Shown: positions 9,016 through 18,054, counted from the stretch's first letter. The stretch is DNA of 64,000 nucleotides from Tenacibaculum aquimarinum (GCF_022478115.1 NZ_JAKGSC010000001.1:620001-684000); one strand, 5' to 3'. Made by a program: numbers and translations. The notes: generated by a model from the letters alone, not told the origin.

Positions 9016-9443
9016 TAACAAGAAATTTTATCAACTCTATTTGCATGTCTTCCTCCTTCAAATTCTGTTGCAAGAAAAATATCTACAAAACCAATTGCTT
9101 GTTGTACAGAAACAAAACGTGCAGGAATTGTAAGTACATTAGCATTATTATGTTGTCTGGTAAGTGCAACCAATTCATTATTCCAACATAATGCAGCTCT
9201 AATTCCTTGGTGTTTATTTGCTGTCATTTGTGCACCATTTCCGCTTCCACATAAAATAATACCCATTTCTGCTTTACCACTTTCTACAGCATTAGCTGTT
9301 GGATGAATAGCATCTGGATAATCCATAGAATCGTTAGTATCAGTTCCAAAATTGATAACTTTATATCCTTTTTCTTCTAAATGTTTTATAATTTCGAACT
9401 TATATTGTGTTCCTGCGTGATCGTTACCAATAGCGATTGTCAT
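9015..9443 (-). CDS. rpiB: Ribose-5-phosphate isomerase B
   Basis: Interconverts ribose-5-phosphate and ribulose-5-phosphate in the non-oxidative pentose phosphate pathway. The 142-residue protein has the RpiB landmarks GNDHAG at residues 5-10, DYPD near 42, and the catalytic-cysteine loop GIILCGSGNGAQMTANK. The family length is normal. It is the first gene of a two-gene unit with elaA, transcribed away from the AT-rich intergenic region. Confidence 0.95.
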   Translation of the reverse strand: MTIAIGNDHAGTQYKFEIIKHLEEKGYKVINFGTDTNDSMDYPDAIHPTANAVESGKAEMGIILCGSGNGAQMTANKHQGIRAALCWNNELVALTRQHNNANVLTIPARFVSVQQAIGFVDIFLATEFEGGRHANRVDKISC

Positions 9444-10024
9444 AATAGATTGATTTTAATTGTGTTGTATGGTACAAAAATACAGAAACTAACGGTTATC
9501 AACAGTTATAAACAATGTAAATTTTAGCTTTTTTAATAACTCTTTAGTTTTTAAGTTTTTAACGTTTTAAGACAATGTTAAGAAGTTGTAATGAGAAACT
9601 CGTAACTTTATTTGGTGAATCTAATTTTTATTTCAATACAGCGGAGCTAACCACATACACAACTTTTTTTATGAGTTTTTCATAAATGTTTATCAACATA
9701 AAATTTACAATTTATTTACATAGATTGGTTTGTTAACTATTAAGAGTTTTTAGTTAATTACTGTTTATAACTATTGTTAATAACTACATTTTTAAGTTGA
9801 TTTTTAAGCTTTTAAATAACTCATAAAATGTAGATGGTTTTTAATAACTCATATATTAAAATATAAAAGAAGAATTTTATAGTAGCTATTAACACACTAT
9901 TATAAACATCATTTGTTTTTTAAAATTTATAAAAGAAAAATAATTATAATATAGAATGTTGATAACTGTTAATTTAATTCAATTTCAAATCTTTTAAAAA
10001 AATCAGAATTAAGTTTAAGAAAAT
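9444..10024. other. AT-rich gene-free region with clustered DnaA-box-like 9-mers (candidate oriC)
   Basis: About 580 bases without a convincing gene. Three exact TTATCAACA 9-mers, one mismatch from the general DnaA box TTATCCACA, lie at 9496-9504 (+), 9690-9698 (+) and 9957-9965 (-). Related TTATAAACA copies lie at 9506-9514 (+), 9762-9770 (-) and 9900-9908 (+), and TTATTAACA at 9775-9783 (-). Recurrent TTTAATAACTC-like AT-rich strings occur near 9531, 9810 and 9841. This fits an origin of replication, but TTATCAACA also occurs elsewhere in the window (38315-38323, minus strand), so the evidence is clustering and not uniqueness. dnaA is not in the window. Confidence 0.45.
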
Positions 10025-10198
10025 TTATACAGTTTTCTTTTCAACTTTATAAAGTGTAAGTGAGTCTTTTTGAATCTCAACAGTTTCTATAGGAGTGGCT
10101 TTTTTATGCAAAGAAGTATTTATAGTTATTACAGTAACAAATATTCCTGCAACAAATATAAATGCGAATAAAGCGATAATTTTACGTAGATTTTTCAT
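10025..10198 (-). CDS. Small membrane-anchored protein (57 aa)
   Basis: A 57-codon frame, MKNLRKIIALFAFIFVAGIF..., with a basic N-terminus and one hydrophobic helix (residues 7-26). A short polar tail follows (KKATPIETVEIQKDSLTLYKVEKKTV). The arrangement is a single-pass membrane protein with a small periplasmic domain, or an uncleaved signal anchor. It lies between the putative lipid kinase gene and the AT-rich region, on the same strand as both neighbours. No family is recognised. It is supported by codon use and clear domain-like composition. Confidence 0.55.
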   Translation of the reverse strand: MKNLRKIIALFAFIFVAGIFVTVITINTSLHKKATPIETVEIQKDSLTLYKVEKKTV

Positions 10199-10269
10199 GT
10201 TAAAAAATGTAACTCCTTTCTATAAAGACGAATACATTTAACAAACGTTACAATTTTATTAAGATTTCT

Positions 10270-11178
10270 TTAACGTATTACAAACTGAATAGCTTTTTCT
10301 TTTATTGAAACCGTAACATTTCCAGTTCCTATTAACTCACCATCTGCTTGTATGAAAGGTTTATTAGCTGTTTGCGGTATTATTTTTAATTCTTTAGTAA
10401 GATAGGTCTCTACTTTTTTATGATTGATAATTTTACCGTTATATAACTTTGGAAGATTAAAAACTAAATCTAATAAACCAATATTTTTAGCAATTGTTAC
10501 ATCAAACAAACCATCAGCGGCGTTTTTATAATCGGTCATTTTCATTCCACCTCCAGAAAATTTACAAATACCAAACAAAGTCATTAAACATTTAGTTTCA
10601 ATAATTTTATTAGCAATTTTAATTTTAAAGTTTGTTTTTTTATAAAAGAATAAACCGGCAATTCCGCTTAATAAATAAGCGATAGAACCAAAACGTTTTA
10701 ATTTATTTAGTTTATTAACAACATAACCATCATAACCAATACCTGCAATATTATTAAAATAAGCAGTAGTATTTTCTAATTTTAGAAAGCCAATATCTTG
10801 TAAAATTATTTTCTTTTTTTCTATAATTTCAATTGCTTTTTCTATGTTATTTGGTATGTTGTAGGTTTTAATCCAATCGTTTCCAGTACCAATAGGAATC
10901 ACTGCAACTGTTATTTCAGAAGTTTTTACATATCTTTGCGTCATAATTCCGTTTACTACATTGTGTAGTGTTCCATCTCCACCAACGGAAATTATATTTC
11001 TATAACCTTGTTGAATAGCAGTGTGTACCAATTCAATTTCGTGTTTAGAATGTGTTGTATACCCAACAGAAAAATCGATATTTTTTTCGGTTAATAACTG
11101 CGCAATATCTTTCCAATTTTTAGAAAGTTTTTTATTTCCTGAAGTAGGATTTGCAATTACAAACCAAGAATGTATCAT
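10270..11178 (-). CDS. Diacylglycerol kinase-family lipid kinase (YegS/DagK type)
   Basis: Phosphorylates a lipid such as diacylglycerol with ATP. The 302-residue protein has the N-terminal nucleotide-binding motif VIANPTSGNKK, then SVGGDGTLHNVVNGI and IPIGTGNDW, the three DAGK catalytic-domain landmarks. The C-terminal half is the beta-sandwich domain (SGGGMKMTDYKNAADGLFDVTI; QADGELIG). The start is taken as the ATG at 11178; a TTG at 11190 would add four residues. It is divergent from rnr with an AT-rich 100-base gap. Whether the substrate is diacylglycerol or another lipid cannot be told from sequence. Confidence 0.88.
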   Translation of the reverse strand: MIHSWFVIANPTSGNKKLSKNWKDIAQLLTEKNIDFSVGYTTHSKHEIELVHTAIQQGYRNIISVGGDGTLHNVVNGIMTQRYVKTSEITVAVIPIGTGNDWIKTYNIPNNIEKAIEIIEKKKIILQDIGFLKLENTTAYFNNIAGIGYDGYVVNKLNKLKRFGSIAYLLSGIAGLFFYKKTNFKIKIANKIIETKCLMTLFGICKFSGGGMKMTDYKNAADGLFDVTIAKNIGLLDLVFNLPKLYNGKIINHKKVETYLTKELKIIPQTANKPFIQADGELIGTGNVTVSIKEKAIQFVIR

Positions 11179-11278
11179 AAATAATAACAAATAATTCAGC
11201 CAAAATACATAACTATTATTTAATAGTAAAAATGATTAATTAATTGTACTTTGGAAGTTATAAATAGAACAATAATAA

Positions 11279-13498
11279 ATGTCAAAAAAGAAAAATAAAA
11301 TTTATAAAAAGAAAGGAAGAATTATTAAAGACTTAACTAAAAATATCTTTAAAATTCTAAATGAAGACACTAATAAACAATACAATTACAAACAAATTGC
11401 TGCTAAAATTGGTATTGTAGATACCGATGGAAAAACACAAATTCTTAAAAAATTAGCAGAATTAACAGCAACCAAAAAGATTAAAGAAGGCGATAGAGGA
11501 AAATATCAAATTAACAAAGATCGTAAATATCATGTAGGAACTTTAGATTTAACATCTAACGGAAATGGATATTTTATTTGCGATGATTTTGAAAAAGATA
11601 TTTTTATTCCATCTAACAATCTTGGTAAAGGTTTACAAGGCGATACTGTTAAAGCTTACGTTTACAGTAGACGAAAAAGTAGTAAACAAGAAGCAGACGT
11701 TGTAGAAATTTTAGACAGAGCAAAAACCGAATTTGTTGGAGTTTTACAACTTAATAAAAACTTTGGTTTTGTAGTACCAGATAATAATAAAATGTATGCC
11801 GATTTATTTATTTCACAAAATAAATTAAACGGAGCAGAAGACGGTGATAAAGTGTTGGTTAAAATGATTGACTGGCCAGAAAATTCTAAAAATCCTTTTG
11901 GAAAAATTACCCAAATTCTTGGTAAACCAGGAGAACACAATACAGAAATCCATTCTATTTTATTAGAATACGGTTTGCCTTTTGAGTTTGAAAAAGAAGT
12001 AGAAGAAGATGCCGCAAAACTTCCTATAGAAATTACTGAAAAAGAAATTGCAAAACGTAGAGATATGCGTAAAGATTTAACCTTTACCATAGATCCAAAA
12101 GATGCAAAAGATTTTGATGATGCATTGTCATTTACAAAATTAGAAAACGGTAATTATGAAATAGGAATTCATATTGCAGATGTTTCGCATTATTTACAAC
12201 CAAAAACTATTTTAGATGATGAAGCTTATGATAGAGCAACATCGGTTTATTTAGTAGATAGAGTTGTACCAATGTTACCAGAAGTACTTTCTAACGGTGT
12301 TTGTTCTTTACGTCCGCATGAAGAAAAATTAACTTTTTCTGCAGTTTTTGAATTGAATGAAAAAGCACAACTTGTAAACCAATGGTTTGGAAGAACAGTG
12401 ACTTATTCTGATCAGCGTTTTGCATATGAAGAAGCACAATCTATCATAGAAAATTGTACACTTTCTGACGATATTAAGCCGTATACAATGCCGCTTGATA
12501 TTTCAATAATTGATAAAGAATACGAAGTAGCTCCAGAAATAGTTGAAGCTACTTTAAAATTAGATGAATTAGCTAAAATTCTTCGTAAAAAAAGAATGAA
12601 AGATGGCGCAATTTCGTTTGATAGAGTAGAAGTGAAGTTCAATTTAGATGAAGATGCAAATCCGGTTGGAGTTTTCTTTAAACAATCTAAAGATGCTAAT
12701 AAATTAATTGAAGAATTTATGTTGTTAGCAAATAGAAAAGTTGCCGAATTTATAGGTTTTTCTAAAGGAAAACCAACCAATAAAACATTTATTTATCGTG
12801 TACACGACGAACCAAATGACGAGAAATTAGCCGCTCTACAGAACATTATTAGTAAGTTTGGTTATAAGATTAATACAGAATCTAAAGAAACCACTACAGC
12901 TTCTTTAAATCAGCTTTTAAAAGATGTTAATGGTAAAGCCGAATCTAATATGGTAGAAACGCTTGCAATAAGAACAATGAGTAAAGCTGCTTATACAACT
13001 CAAAATGTTGGTCATTACGGTTTAGCTTTCGATTATTATAGTCATTTTACATCGCCAATTAGACGTTATCCAGATGTAATGACGCATCGTTTATTACAAC
13101 ATTATTTAGATGGAGAAAATTCTCCAAAGCCAGATTTATACGAAGAAAAGTGTAAACATTCATCCAAAATGGAAGAATTAGCTTCTAAAGCAGAACGAGA
13201 TTCTATTAAGTACATGCAAGTAAAATACATGCAAGATCATAAAGATGAAGAATTTGAAGGTGTAATTTCTGGTGTTACCGAATGGGGAATTTATGTTGAA
13301 ATTAAATCGAATAAGTGTGAAGGAATGGTTAGAATTAGAGATATAAAAGACGATTATTATATCTTTGATGAAAAACAATACGCAGTTGTTGGGCAATCTT
13401 CTAATAATATAATTCAACTTGGAGATGATGTTGTTGTAAAAGTTAAACACACCGATTTAGAACGTAAGCATTTAGATTTTTCTTTAATTTCACATTAA
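11279..13498 (+). CDS. rnr: Ribonuclease R
   Basis: A processive 3'-to-5' exoribonuclease of the RNase II/RNB family that degrades structured RNA. The 739-residue order is an N-terminal winged helix (about 15-70), two cold-shock OB folds, the RNB catalytic domain from about residue 255 with the metal-binding DPKDAKDFDDALS, SHFTSPIRRYPDVMTHRLLQ near residue 590, and a C-terminal S1 domain (FEGVISGVTEWGIYVEI). There is no long basic tail after S1. It is divergent from the lipid kinase. Confidence 0.96.
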   Translation: MSKKKNKIYKKKGRIIKDLTKNIFKILNEDTNKQYNYKQIAAKIGIVDTDGKTQILKKLAELTATKKIKEGDRGKYQINKDRKYHVGTLDLTSNGNGYFICDDFEKDIFIPSNNLGKGLQGDTVKAYVYSRRKSSKQEADVVEILDRAKTEFVGVLQLNKNFGFVVPDNNKMYADLFISQNKLNGAEDGDKVLVKMIDWPENSKNPFGKITQILGKPGEHNTEIHSILLEYGLPFEFEKEVEEDAAKLPIEITEKEIAKRRDMRKDLTFTIDPKDAKDFDDALSFTKLENGNYEIGIHIADVSHYLQPKTILDDEAYDRATSVYLVDRVVPMLPEVLSNGVCSLRPHEEKLTFSAVFELNEKAQLVNQWFGRTVTYSDQRFAYEEAQSIIENCTLSDDIKPYTMPLDISIIDKEYEVAPEIVEATLKLDELAKILRKKRMKDGAISFDRVEVKFNLDEDANPVGVFFKQSKDANKLIEEFMLLANRKVAEFIGFSKGKPTNKTFIYRVHDEPNDEKLAALQNIISKFGYKINTESKETTTASLNQLLKDVNGKAESNMVETLAIRTMSKAAYTTQNVGHYGLAFDYYSHFTSPIRRYPDVMTHRLLQHYLDGENSPKPDLYEEKCKHSSKMEELASKAERDSIKYMQVKYMQDHKDEEFEGVISGVTEWGIYVEIKSNKCEGMVRIRDIKDDYYIFDEKQYAVVGQSSNNIIQLGDDVVVKVKHTDLERKHLDFSLISH

Positions 13499-13549
13499 AA
13501 ATTGTCTTTACAAGGAATGAAGTAATCTATTAATTTAAAAAAATAATCA

Positions 13550-13873
13550 ATGATTTTAACAACAACAAATAACATAGAAAACCATAAAATAGTAGATTAT
13601 TTAGGTATTGTAACTGGTTCAGCATACGATTCAAGTTATTCTTCTAACGGAACTAAAATGTCTTTTAAAGATATGTTTAGTATGTCTAAATATTACGAAA
13701 AATATACTTTAGGTTTAGAATCTATAAAAGAAAAGGCATTTCAAAATTTAAAAGACAATGCTATTAAACTTGGTGCAAACGCAGTTGTTGGTATAAATTT
13801 AGATGTTGAGCCTTTAGCAAATTCTGCTACTTTATTAGTTTCAATTACAGGAACAGCTGTTAAAGTTCAATAA
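13550..13873 (+). CDS. YbjQ/UPF0145 family protein
   Basis: A 107-residue small cytoplasmic protein of the YbjQ (UPF0145) family, described as a putative heavy-metal-binding fold that forms pentamers. Landmarks are YLGIVTGSA near residue 19, the YTLGLESIKEKAFQNLKDNA helix and the family hallmark LGANAVVGINLDVE. The length is normal. It follows rnr by 51 bases and may be co-transcribed with it. The biochemical role is unproven. Confidence 0.88.
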   Translation: MILTTTNNIENHKIVDYLGIVTGSAYDSSYSSNGTKMSFKDMFSMSKYYEKYTLGLESIKEKAFQNLKDNAIKLGANAVVGINLDVEPLANSATLLVSITGTAVKVQ

Positions 13874-13951
13874 ATTAGTATCAATTCACAATATTTTATA
13901 ATATTTGCCATTAAAATAAATGGTACAATAATTGGTTATGTATAGTAACTA

Positions 13952-14641
13952 ATGAAATTTAATATGAAGAAATTAGCAATAATATGTTTGTTTTTGATTG
14001 CCGGAATAGCATCAGCACAAACAAAAATAACAAAGACATTATCAGATTTTTCTGAGTTAAAAGTATACAATGGTATAGAATTAGAACTTATAAAATCAGA
14101 TAAACAAGAAGTAGAAATAACTGGCGAAAAAGCAGAAAAAGTAAAGATTAGAAATAGTGGTAACACTTTAAAATTCTCTTTAAAATTTCCAGAAACTTCA
14201 GCAAATGGAAAAGTTCAAATTAAACTTTTCTATAACAAAGAAATTGCAATTATAGATGCAAATGAAGGTGCTGTTATTACTGGAAAAGAAATTAGCCAAC
14301 AACAAATTGAAGTAAAAGCACAAGAAGGCGCTTTTATCAATTTAGTTGTTAAAACGAAGCATTTAAAGGTAAAATCTTCTTCTGGAGGTATTTTAAAATT
14401 ATCTGGAAGTACAAAAAATCAGGAAGTAGATGTAGATCTTGGTGGAGTTTATCATGGTTATAATTTAGAAGCATCTACAATGTCTATCATTCGTGCTGGT
14501 TCTGGTGCAAAAGCAGAAGTTAAAGCAAGTGAAACTTTAGATCTAAAAGTAACATTTGGAGGTTCTATTTATTACAAAGGAACACCTGAAGTTTTAAAAG
14601 ATAAAAAAGTAATTGGTGGTGTTATAGAACAGCGAACTTAA
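13952..14641 (+). CDS. Secreted head-GIN domain (DUF2807) protein
   Basis: A 229-residue exported protein with a signal peptide (MKKLAIICLFLIAGIASAQ). The rest is a right-handed beta-helix-like head-GIN/DUF2807 domain, shown by regular short strands such as VEITGEKAEKVKIRNSGNTLKF and LKVKSSSGGILKLSGSTKN. Members are annotated as putative autotransporter adhesins, but there is no transporter domain here. An ATG at 13964, directly at the signal peptide, is as likely a start as 13952. The function is unknown. Confidence 0.8.
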   Translation: MKFNMKKLAIICLFLIAGIASAQTKITKTLSDFSELKVYNGIELELIKSDKQEVEITGEKAEKVKIRNSGNTLKFSLKFPETSANGKVQIKLFYNKEIAIIDANEGAVITGKEISQQQIEVKAQEGAFINLVVKTKHLKVKSSSGGILKLSGSTKNQEVDVDLGGVYHGYNLEASTMSIIRAGSGAKAEVKASETLDLKVTFGGSIYYKGTPEVLKDKKVIGGVIEQRT

Positions 14642-14675
14642 TTTACTATCTTTGTAGCATTAAAAATTAGAACAA

Positions 14676-14858
14676 ATGAATACATTTAATATACTTTTTG
14701 GATTTATTGGACCATGGCAAATAGCTGTAGTTGTAGTATTAGTTTTGTTAATGTTTGGAGGTAAGAAAATTCCAGAATTAATGAGAGGTTTAGGTAGCGG
14801 AATTAAAGAATTTAAAGACGCAACTAAAGAAGATGATAAAATTGAAGATAATAAATAA
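14676..14858 (+). CDS. tatA: Twin-arginine translocase subunit TatA/TatE
   Basis: Forms the pore-lining subunit of the Tat system that exports folded proteins. The 60-residue protein has one transmembrane helix (IGPWQIAVVVVLVLLMFGG), the conserved FGGKKIPELMRGLGSGIKEFKDA hinge and amphipathic helix, and a charged tail. TATCTTTG at 14647-14654 upstream fits a -7 promoter element. A strong terminator follows. No tatC is seen beside it. Confidence 0.95.
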   Translation: MNTFNILFGFIGPWQIAVVVVLVLLMFGGKKIPELMRGLGSGIKEFKDATKEDDKIEDNK

Positions 14859-14884
14859 GTAGTTATTTTTATCTTATTAAAATA

Positions 14885-14916
14885 AAAAACCCAACCTAAT
14901 TAAAGGTTGGGTTTTT
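14885..14916 (+). terminator. Rho-independent terminator after tatA
   Basis: Perfect 13-base arms (AAAAACCCAACCT / AGGTTGGGTTTTT) with a 6-base loop at 14898-14903, followed by T-rich sequence. It lies 26 bases after the tatA stop. Confidence 0.93.
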
Positions 14917-15052
14917 GTTTTTGTATTTTTAAAATATCCCCCAATATTTATTTAAATACTTATATCTACAAATATATGCTTACTAAATTATATAAATAAA
15001 TTTTTGTTACAAATAGGACGCTTTAGACCTTATTTGGGACAAATGGGAACAC

Positions 15053-15928
15053 TTAGCTTATTAGTTTTTGTAAAGATTGTTTAGAAAAACTTCTTGACAC
15101 TGGAATGTTTATAGGGATAATATCTGATTTTAAAAGATAACCTCTAGCGTTTCCTTCAATGTCTATTACAAAATTAGAATTTACAATATAAGACTTATGA
15201 CAGCGTATTATGTTTGGGTAAACTTTTAATTTTTCTTCTACTTTATTTAAAGTTACTCTTAATATCTTTTCTTTTATTTCTTCATCTTTTTTTAAAAACA
15301 AACTTGCATAATTGCCCTGAGAAGTTATATACACAAGATCATTTATATTAAATGAAATACTTTCTTTTTTGTTTTCAGAAAATATTTCAGTTTTTAAATC
15401 TAGTTCTTTTTTCTTTAGTTCTCTTTTTTCTTTATTGTATTTATTTATATCCTGAGCTCTTTTTTCTCTTTTCTCACGTACATTTTTTTCATTTATAAAG
15501 ATGAAAAACACCACTGGAATTGTCCCTACTAAATAAGTATATTTTAAAAAAGTTAATAAATCTAAATTTTCAAAATTTTCTGAGCTTTTAATATAACTAG
15601 TTATATACCATATAAGAATTCCGTTAAAAAGAATTCCAACTATTATCAGTAATAAGTTTCTACCAATTGTCCAATTATCTTCATTAAAATAATTTTTAAA
15701 TATTAATGCAGGTATATATAATACAAAGAATACTCCAAAGAATGCTATTAAACCTATAGCTGACGTGTATTTTAATAGTAAACCTTCTAATGATACTAAA
15801 TTAAATGGTTTAAATACATATAAAAATATGAATACAAATAAACCTATACAAAAGCTAATTTTAACTTTAAACTTATTAGAAGAACTAAAATAATAAGGTA
15901 TAGATAACCAGTCTAATATTTTTCTCAT
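15053..15928 (-). CDS. Membrane-anchored LytTR transcriptional regulator
   Basis: A 291-residue protein with four hydrophobic helices in the first ~145 residues (around 23-42, 55-78, 89-110, 125-143). A charged coiled-coil linker follows (EKREKRAQDINKYNKEKRELKKKELDLK), then a C-terminal LytTR DNA-binding domain (about 190-290: INDLVYITSQGNYASLFL ... RCHKSYIVNSNFVIDIEG ... IPVSRSF). The layout is a one-component membrane regulator without histidine-kinase or receiver parts. The signal and targets are unknown. It is preceded by the terminator of the SPFH operon, so it is likely transcribed on its own. Confidence 0.88.
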   Translation of the reverse strand: MRKILDWLSIPYYFSSSNKFKVKISFCIGLFVFIFLYVFKPFNLVSLEGLLLKYTSAIGLIAFFGVFFVLYIPALIFKNYFNEDNWTIGRNLLLIIVGILFNGILIWYITSYIKSSENFENLDLLTFLKYTYLVGTIPVVFFIFINEKNVREKREKRAQDINKYNKEKRELKKKELDLKTEIFSENKKESISFNINDLVYITSQGNYASLFLKKDEEIKEKILRVTLNKVEEKLKVYPNIIRCHKSYIVNSNFVIDIEGNARGYLLKSDIIPINIPVSRSFSKQSLQKLIS

Positions 15929-15984
15929 GTATATAAATTTAAGATGCTAAATTATTAAATTCTTCTGTGTTTATATAAAAAAAA

Positions 15985-16012
15985 TCTCCATCAATTATAT
16001 AATTGATGGAGA
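15985..16012 (-). terminator. Rho-independent terminator of the SPFH operon
   Basis: A 28-base perfect palindrome (arms begin TCTCCATCAATTAT). Read on the minus strand it is followed by a run of eight T. It lies 39 bases after the stop of the 16052-16561 gene. Confidence 0.85.
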
Positions 16013-16051
16013 TGGATACATTTTAATAAAATAAACCAAAAACAATTTATT

Positions 16052-16561
16052 TTATAAACTTTCAGTTGTTATTTCATCTTTTGGAATAATTAAAGACGTT
16101 TTAAAATTTGGTAATATTTGATCTAATATAGCTTTATTTTTCATTTTCTCAGCTTCAATAAACCACCACTTTTTTCCATCAGCATCATAAATTCCAAGTA
16201 AATAACTCTTAGATTTAATCCTCATATGAGGCAATTTCATTTGATTAAGACCTTCAATATAACATCTATATTGACCTTGTTCATTAACTATTTCAGAAAC
16301 ATTTACTACATCTGCTTTTTCAAATACAAAACCTTGTTTTTTCATATTATCAAAACTTATTTTAATCATGTTTAAAGCCTTTTCTTTTCCTCCCATTAAG
16401 TTTGTAACAGAAGGTAGTGTGTGTTCTAAAACAGTACTAAAATCTTCACTGAGTGTTGCTTTTGATGTTATTCTAGCATCTCTTAAAGCATCTTCTTTTG
16501 TTTGAGATAAAGTTGTAAAACTTATTAATAAAGCTATTATTAAAATTTTAATATTATTCAT
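16052..16561 (-). CDS. Secreted protein of unknown function, partner of SPFH gene
   Basis: A 169-residue protein with a signal peptide (MNNIKILIIALLISFTTLSQ). The body has a mixed alpha-beta pattern with the conserved-looking segment YLLGIYDADGKKWWFIEAEKM, and it resembles small NTF2-like secreted proteins only in general terms. No motif for catalysis is visible. It starts inside the last codons of the SPFH gene (8-base overlap), so the two are very likely translationally coupled and functionally linked. The family is not recognised. Confidence 0.65.
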   Translation of the reverse strand: MNNIKILIIALLISFTTLSQTKEDALRDARITSKATLSEDFSTVLEHTLPSVTNLMGGKEKALNMIKISFDNMKKQGFVFEKADVVNVSEIVNEQGQYRCYIEGLNQMKLPHMRIKSKSYLLGIYDADGKKWWFIEAEKMKNKAILDQILPNFKTSLIIPKDEITTESL

Positions 16562-17477
16562 CTTTTTTCTTCTTAGAACTATTCTTCATAGCTTCACCAA
16601 TTTGGTTACTTGCTGTAAAACTTGCAACCATATCGTTTAACATTTGGCTTCCTGCTTGCGGAGAATTTGGTAAAAGAATTAAGTTACTATTAGTTTCTTG
16701 CCCAATTGATTGTAATGTATCATAATGCTGTGTTACAACAATTAAAGCAGATGCTTCTTGTGAGTTGATACCAACTTTATTTAAAACTTCTACTGACTCT
16801 TCTAAACCACGAGCAATTTCTCTACGTTGGTCTGCAATACCTTGTCCTTGTAAACGCTTACTTTCAGCTTCAGCTTTTGCACGCTCTACAATTAAAATAC
16901 GTTGTGCATCACCTTCAAACTGTGCAGCAATTTTTTCACGTTCAGAAGCATTAATTCTATTCATTGCTTCTTTTACCTGCCCATCTGGATCTATGTCAGT
17001 TACAAGAGTTTTTATTATATCAAAACCATAACCAGACATTGCTTCGTTTAATTCTGTTTTTACCGCAATTGCAATATCATCTTTCTTAACAAAAACATCA
17101 TCAAGTTTCATTTTTGGTACTTCTGCACGTACAACATCAAATACATAACTTGTAATTTGATCGTGTGGATAATCTAACTTATAAAATGAATCATATACTT
17201 TATCCTTTATTACTTTATATTGAACAGAAACTTTCAACTTTACAAATACATCATCTAAAGTTTTTGTTTCTATAATTACATCTAATTGTTGAATTTTTAA
17301 ACTCAATTTCCCCGCAATTCTATCCACTAAAGGAATTTTTAAATGTAAACCAGATTGACGTATACTATGAAATTTACCAAATCGCTCTATAATTGCAGCA
17401 GTTTGTTGTTTCACAATAAAAAATGATGAGAATAAAATGATAATCCCAATAAAAATAAGAGGTGCTAAAAATACCAT
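16554..17477 (-). CDS. SPFH/band 7 domain protein (stomatin-like)
   Basis: A 307-residue membrane-scaffold protein. It has an N-terminal transmembrane helix (LAPLIFIGIIILFSSFFIV), then the SPFH domain (QTAAIIERFGKFHSIRQSGLHLKIPLVD; VKLKVSVQYKV). An alanine/glutamate-rich coiled coil follows (about 180-230: EREKIAAQFEGDAQRIL; AEAESKRLQGQG), then a variable tail ending in a lysine run (SSKKKKDE). Such proteins form large oligomeric rings at the inner membrane and often associate with proteases, but no NfeD or FtsH gene is adjacent. It is the first gene of a two-gene operon. Confidence 0.92.
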   Translation of the reverse strand: MVFLAPLIFIGIIILFSSFFIVKQQTAAIIERFGKFHSIRQSGLHLKIPLVDRIAGKLSLKIQQLDVIIETKTLDDVFVKLKVSVQYKVIKDKVYDSFYKLDYPHDQITSYVFDVVRAEVPKMKLDDVFVKKDDIAIAVKTELNEAMSGYGFDIIKTLVTDIDPDGQVKEAMNRINASEREKIAAQFEGDAQRILIVERAKAEAESKRLQGQGIADQRREIARGLEESVEVLNKVGINSQEASALIVVTQHYDTLQSIGQETNSNLILLPNSPQAGSQMLNDMVASFTASNQIGEAMKNSSKKKKDE

Positions 17478-17589
17478 AGTTAATTTTTTTATTTAGTTAA
17501 TAATTGATTTTAGGTAAAGATACTGAATTCCAGTATTTAATTATTTGACGCAATATTTTAAAAATGTTACAATTTGATTTTTAAATATT

Positions 17590-17598
17590 TATTTTTGC
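17590..17598 (+). promoter_or_regulatory. -7 promoter element of the DoxX-like gene
   Basis: TATTTTTGC fits TAnnTTTGC and lies 15 bases before the ATG at 17614. No TTG lies at the standard spacing, so the -33 half is not defined. Confidence 0.5.
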
Positions 17599-17613
17599 TG
17601 AAAACCAAACTAA

Positions 17614-18012
17614 ATGGAAAACATACAGAATTACATAACAGAAATTTTAATTTTACTTTTCTTAGTTGTAACTTTTTTACAATCAGGAATTGATAAAGTT
17701 ACAGATTGGCAAGGAAATGTCTCTTTTATAAAAGGACATTTTAAAGATTCTCCTCTAGAAAAATTTACCTCAATTTTAGTTGCTATTATTTTAGTGATGG
17801 AATTAGTTGCAGGTGCAATGATGTTGGTAGGAATTTTTCATCTAGCAACAACAGGAGATTCTAATGTTGCTTTAATTGGAACAGAACTTGCTGCTTTAAG
17901 TTTAATATTTTTGTTAATAGGTCAACGATTAGCAAAAGATTATGCTGGAGCTATGACATTGGCAGTTTATTTTATAATTGCAATTTTTGGTGTTTATTTA
18001 TTAAATAACTAA
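17614..18012 (+). CDS. DoxX-like integral membrane protein
   Basis: A 132-residue protein with four predicted transmembrane helices (about 9-24, 52-76, 86-103, 112-130). It has the DoxX-family look: FLQSGIDKVTDW after the first helix, and the loop GNVSFIKGHFKDSP. The family is linked to respiratory or redox functions in some organisms, but the role here is unknown. It is monocistronic, with its own promoter element and terminator. Confidence 0.8.
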   Translation: MENIQNYITEILILLFLVVTFLQSGIDKVTDWQGNVSFIKGHFKDSPLEKFTSILVAIILVMELVAGAMMLVGIFHLATTGDSNVALIGTELAALSLIFLLIGQRLAKDYAGAMTLAVYFIIAIFGVYLLNN

Positions 18013-18054
18013 AATTTATAATAAATTACATTATTAATAAATATTTTTTATTAA

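Noticed and set aside
15985..16012. A 28-base perfect palindrome that might be an operator
   Set aside because: On the minus strand it is followed by a T-run just after an operon end, so a terminator explains it better.
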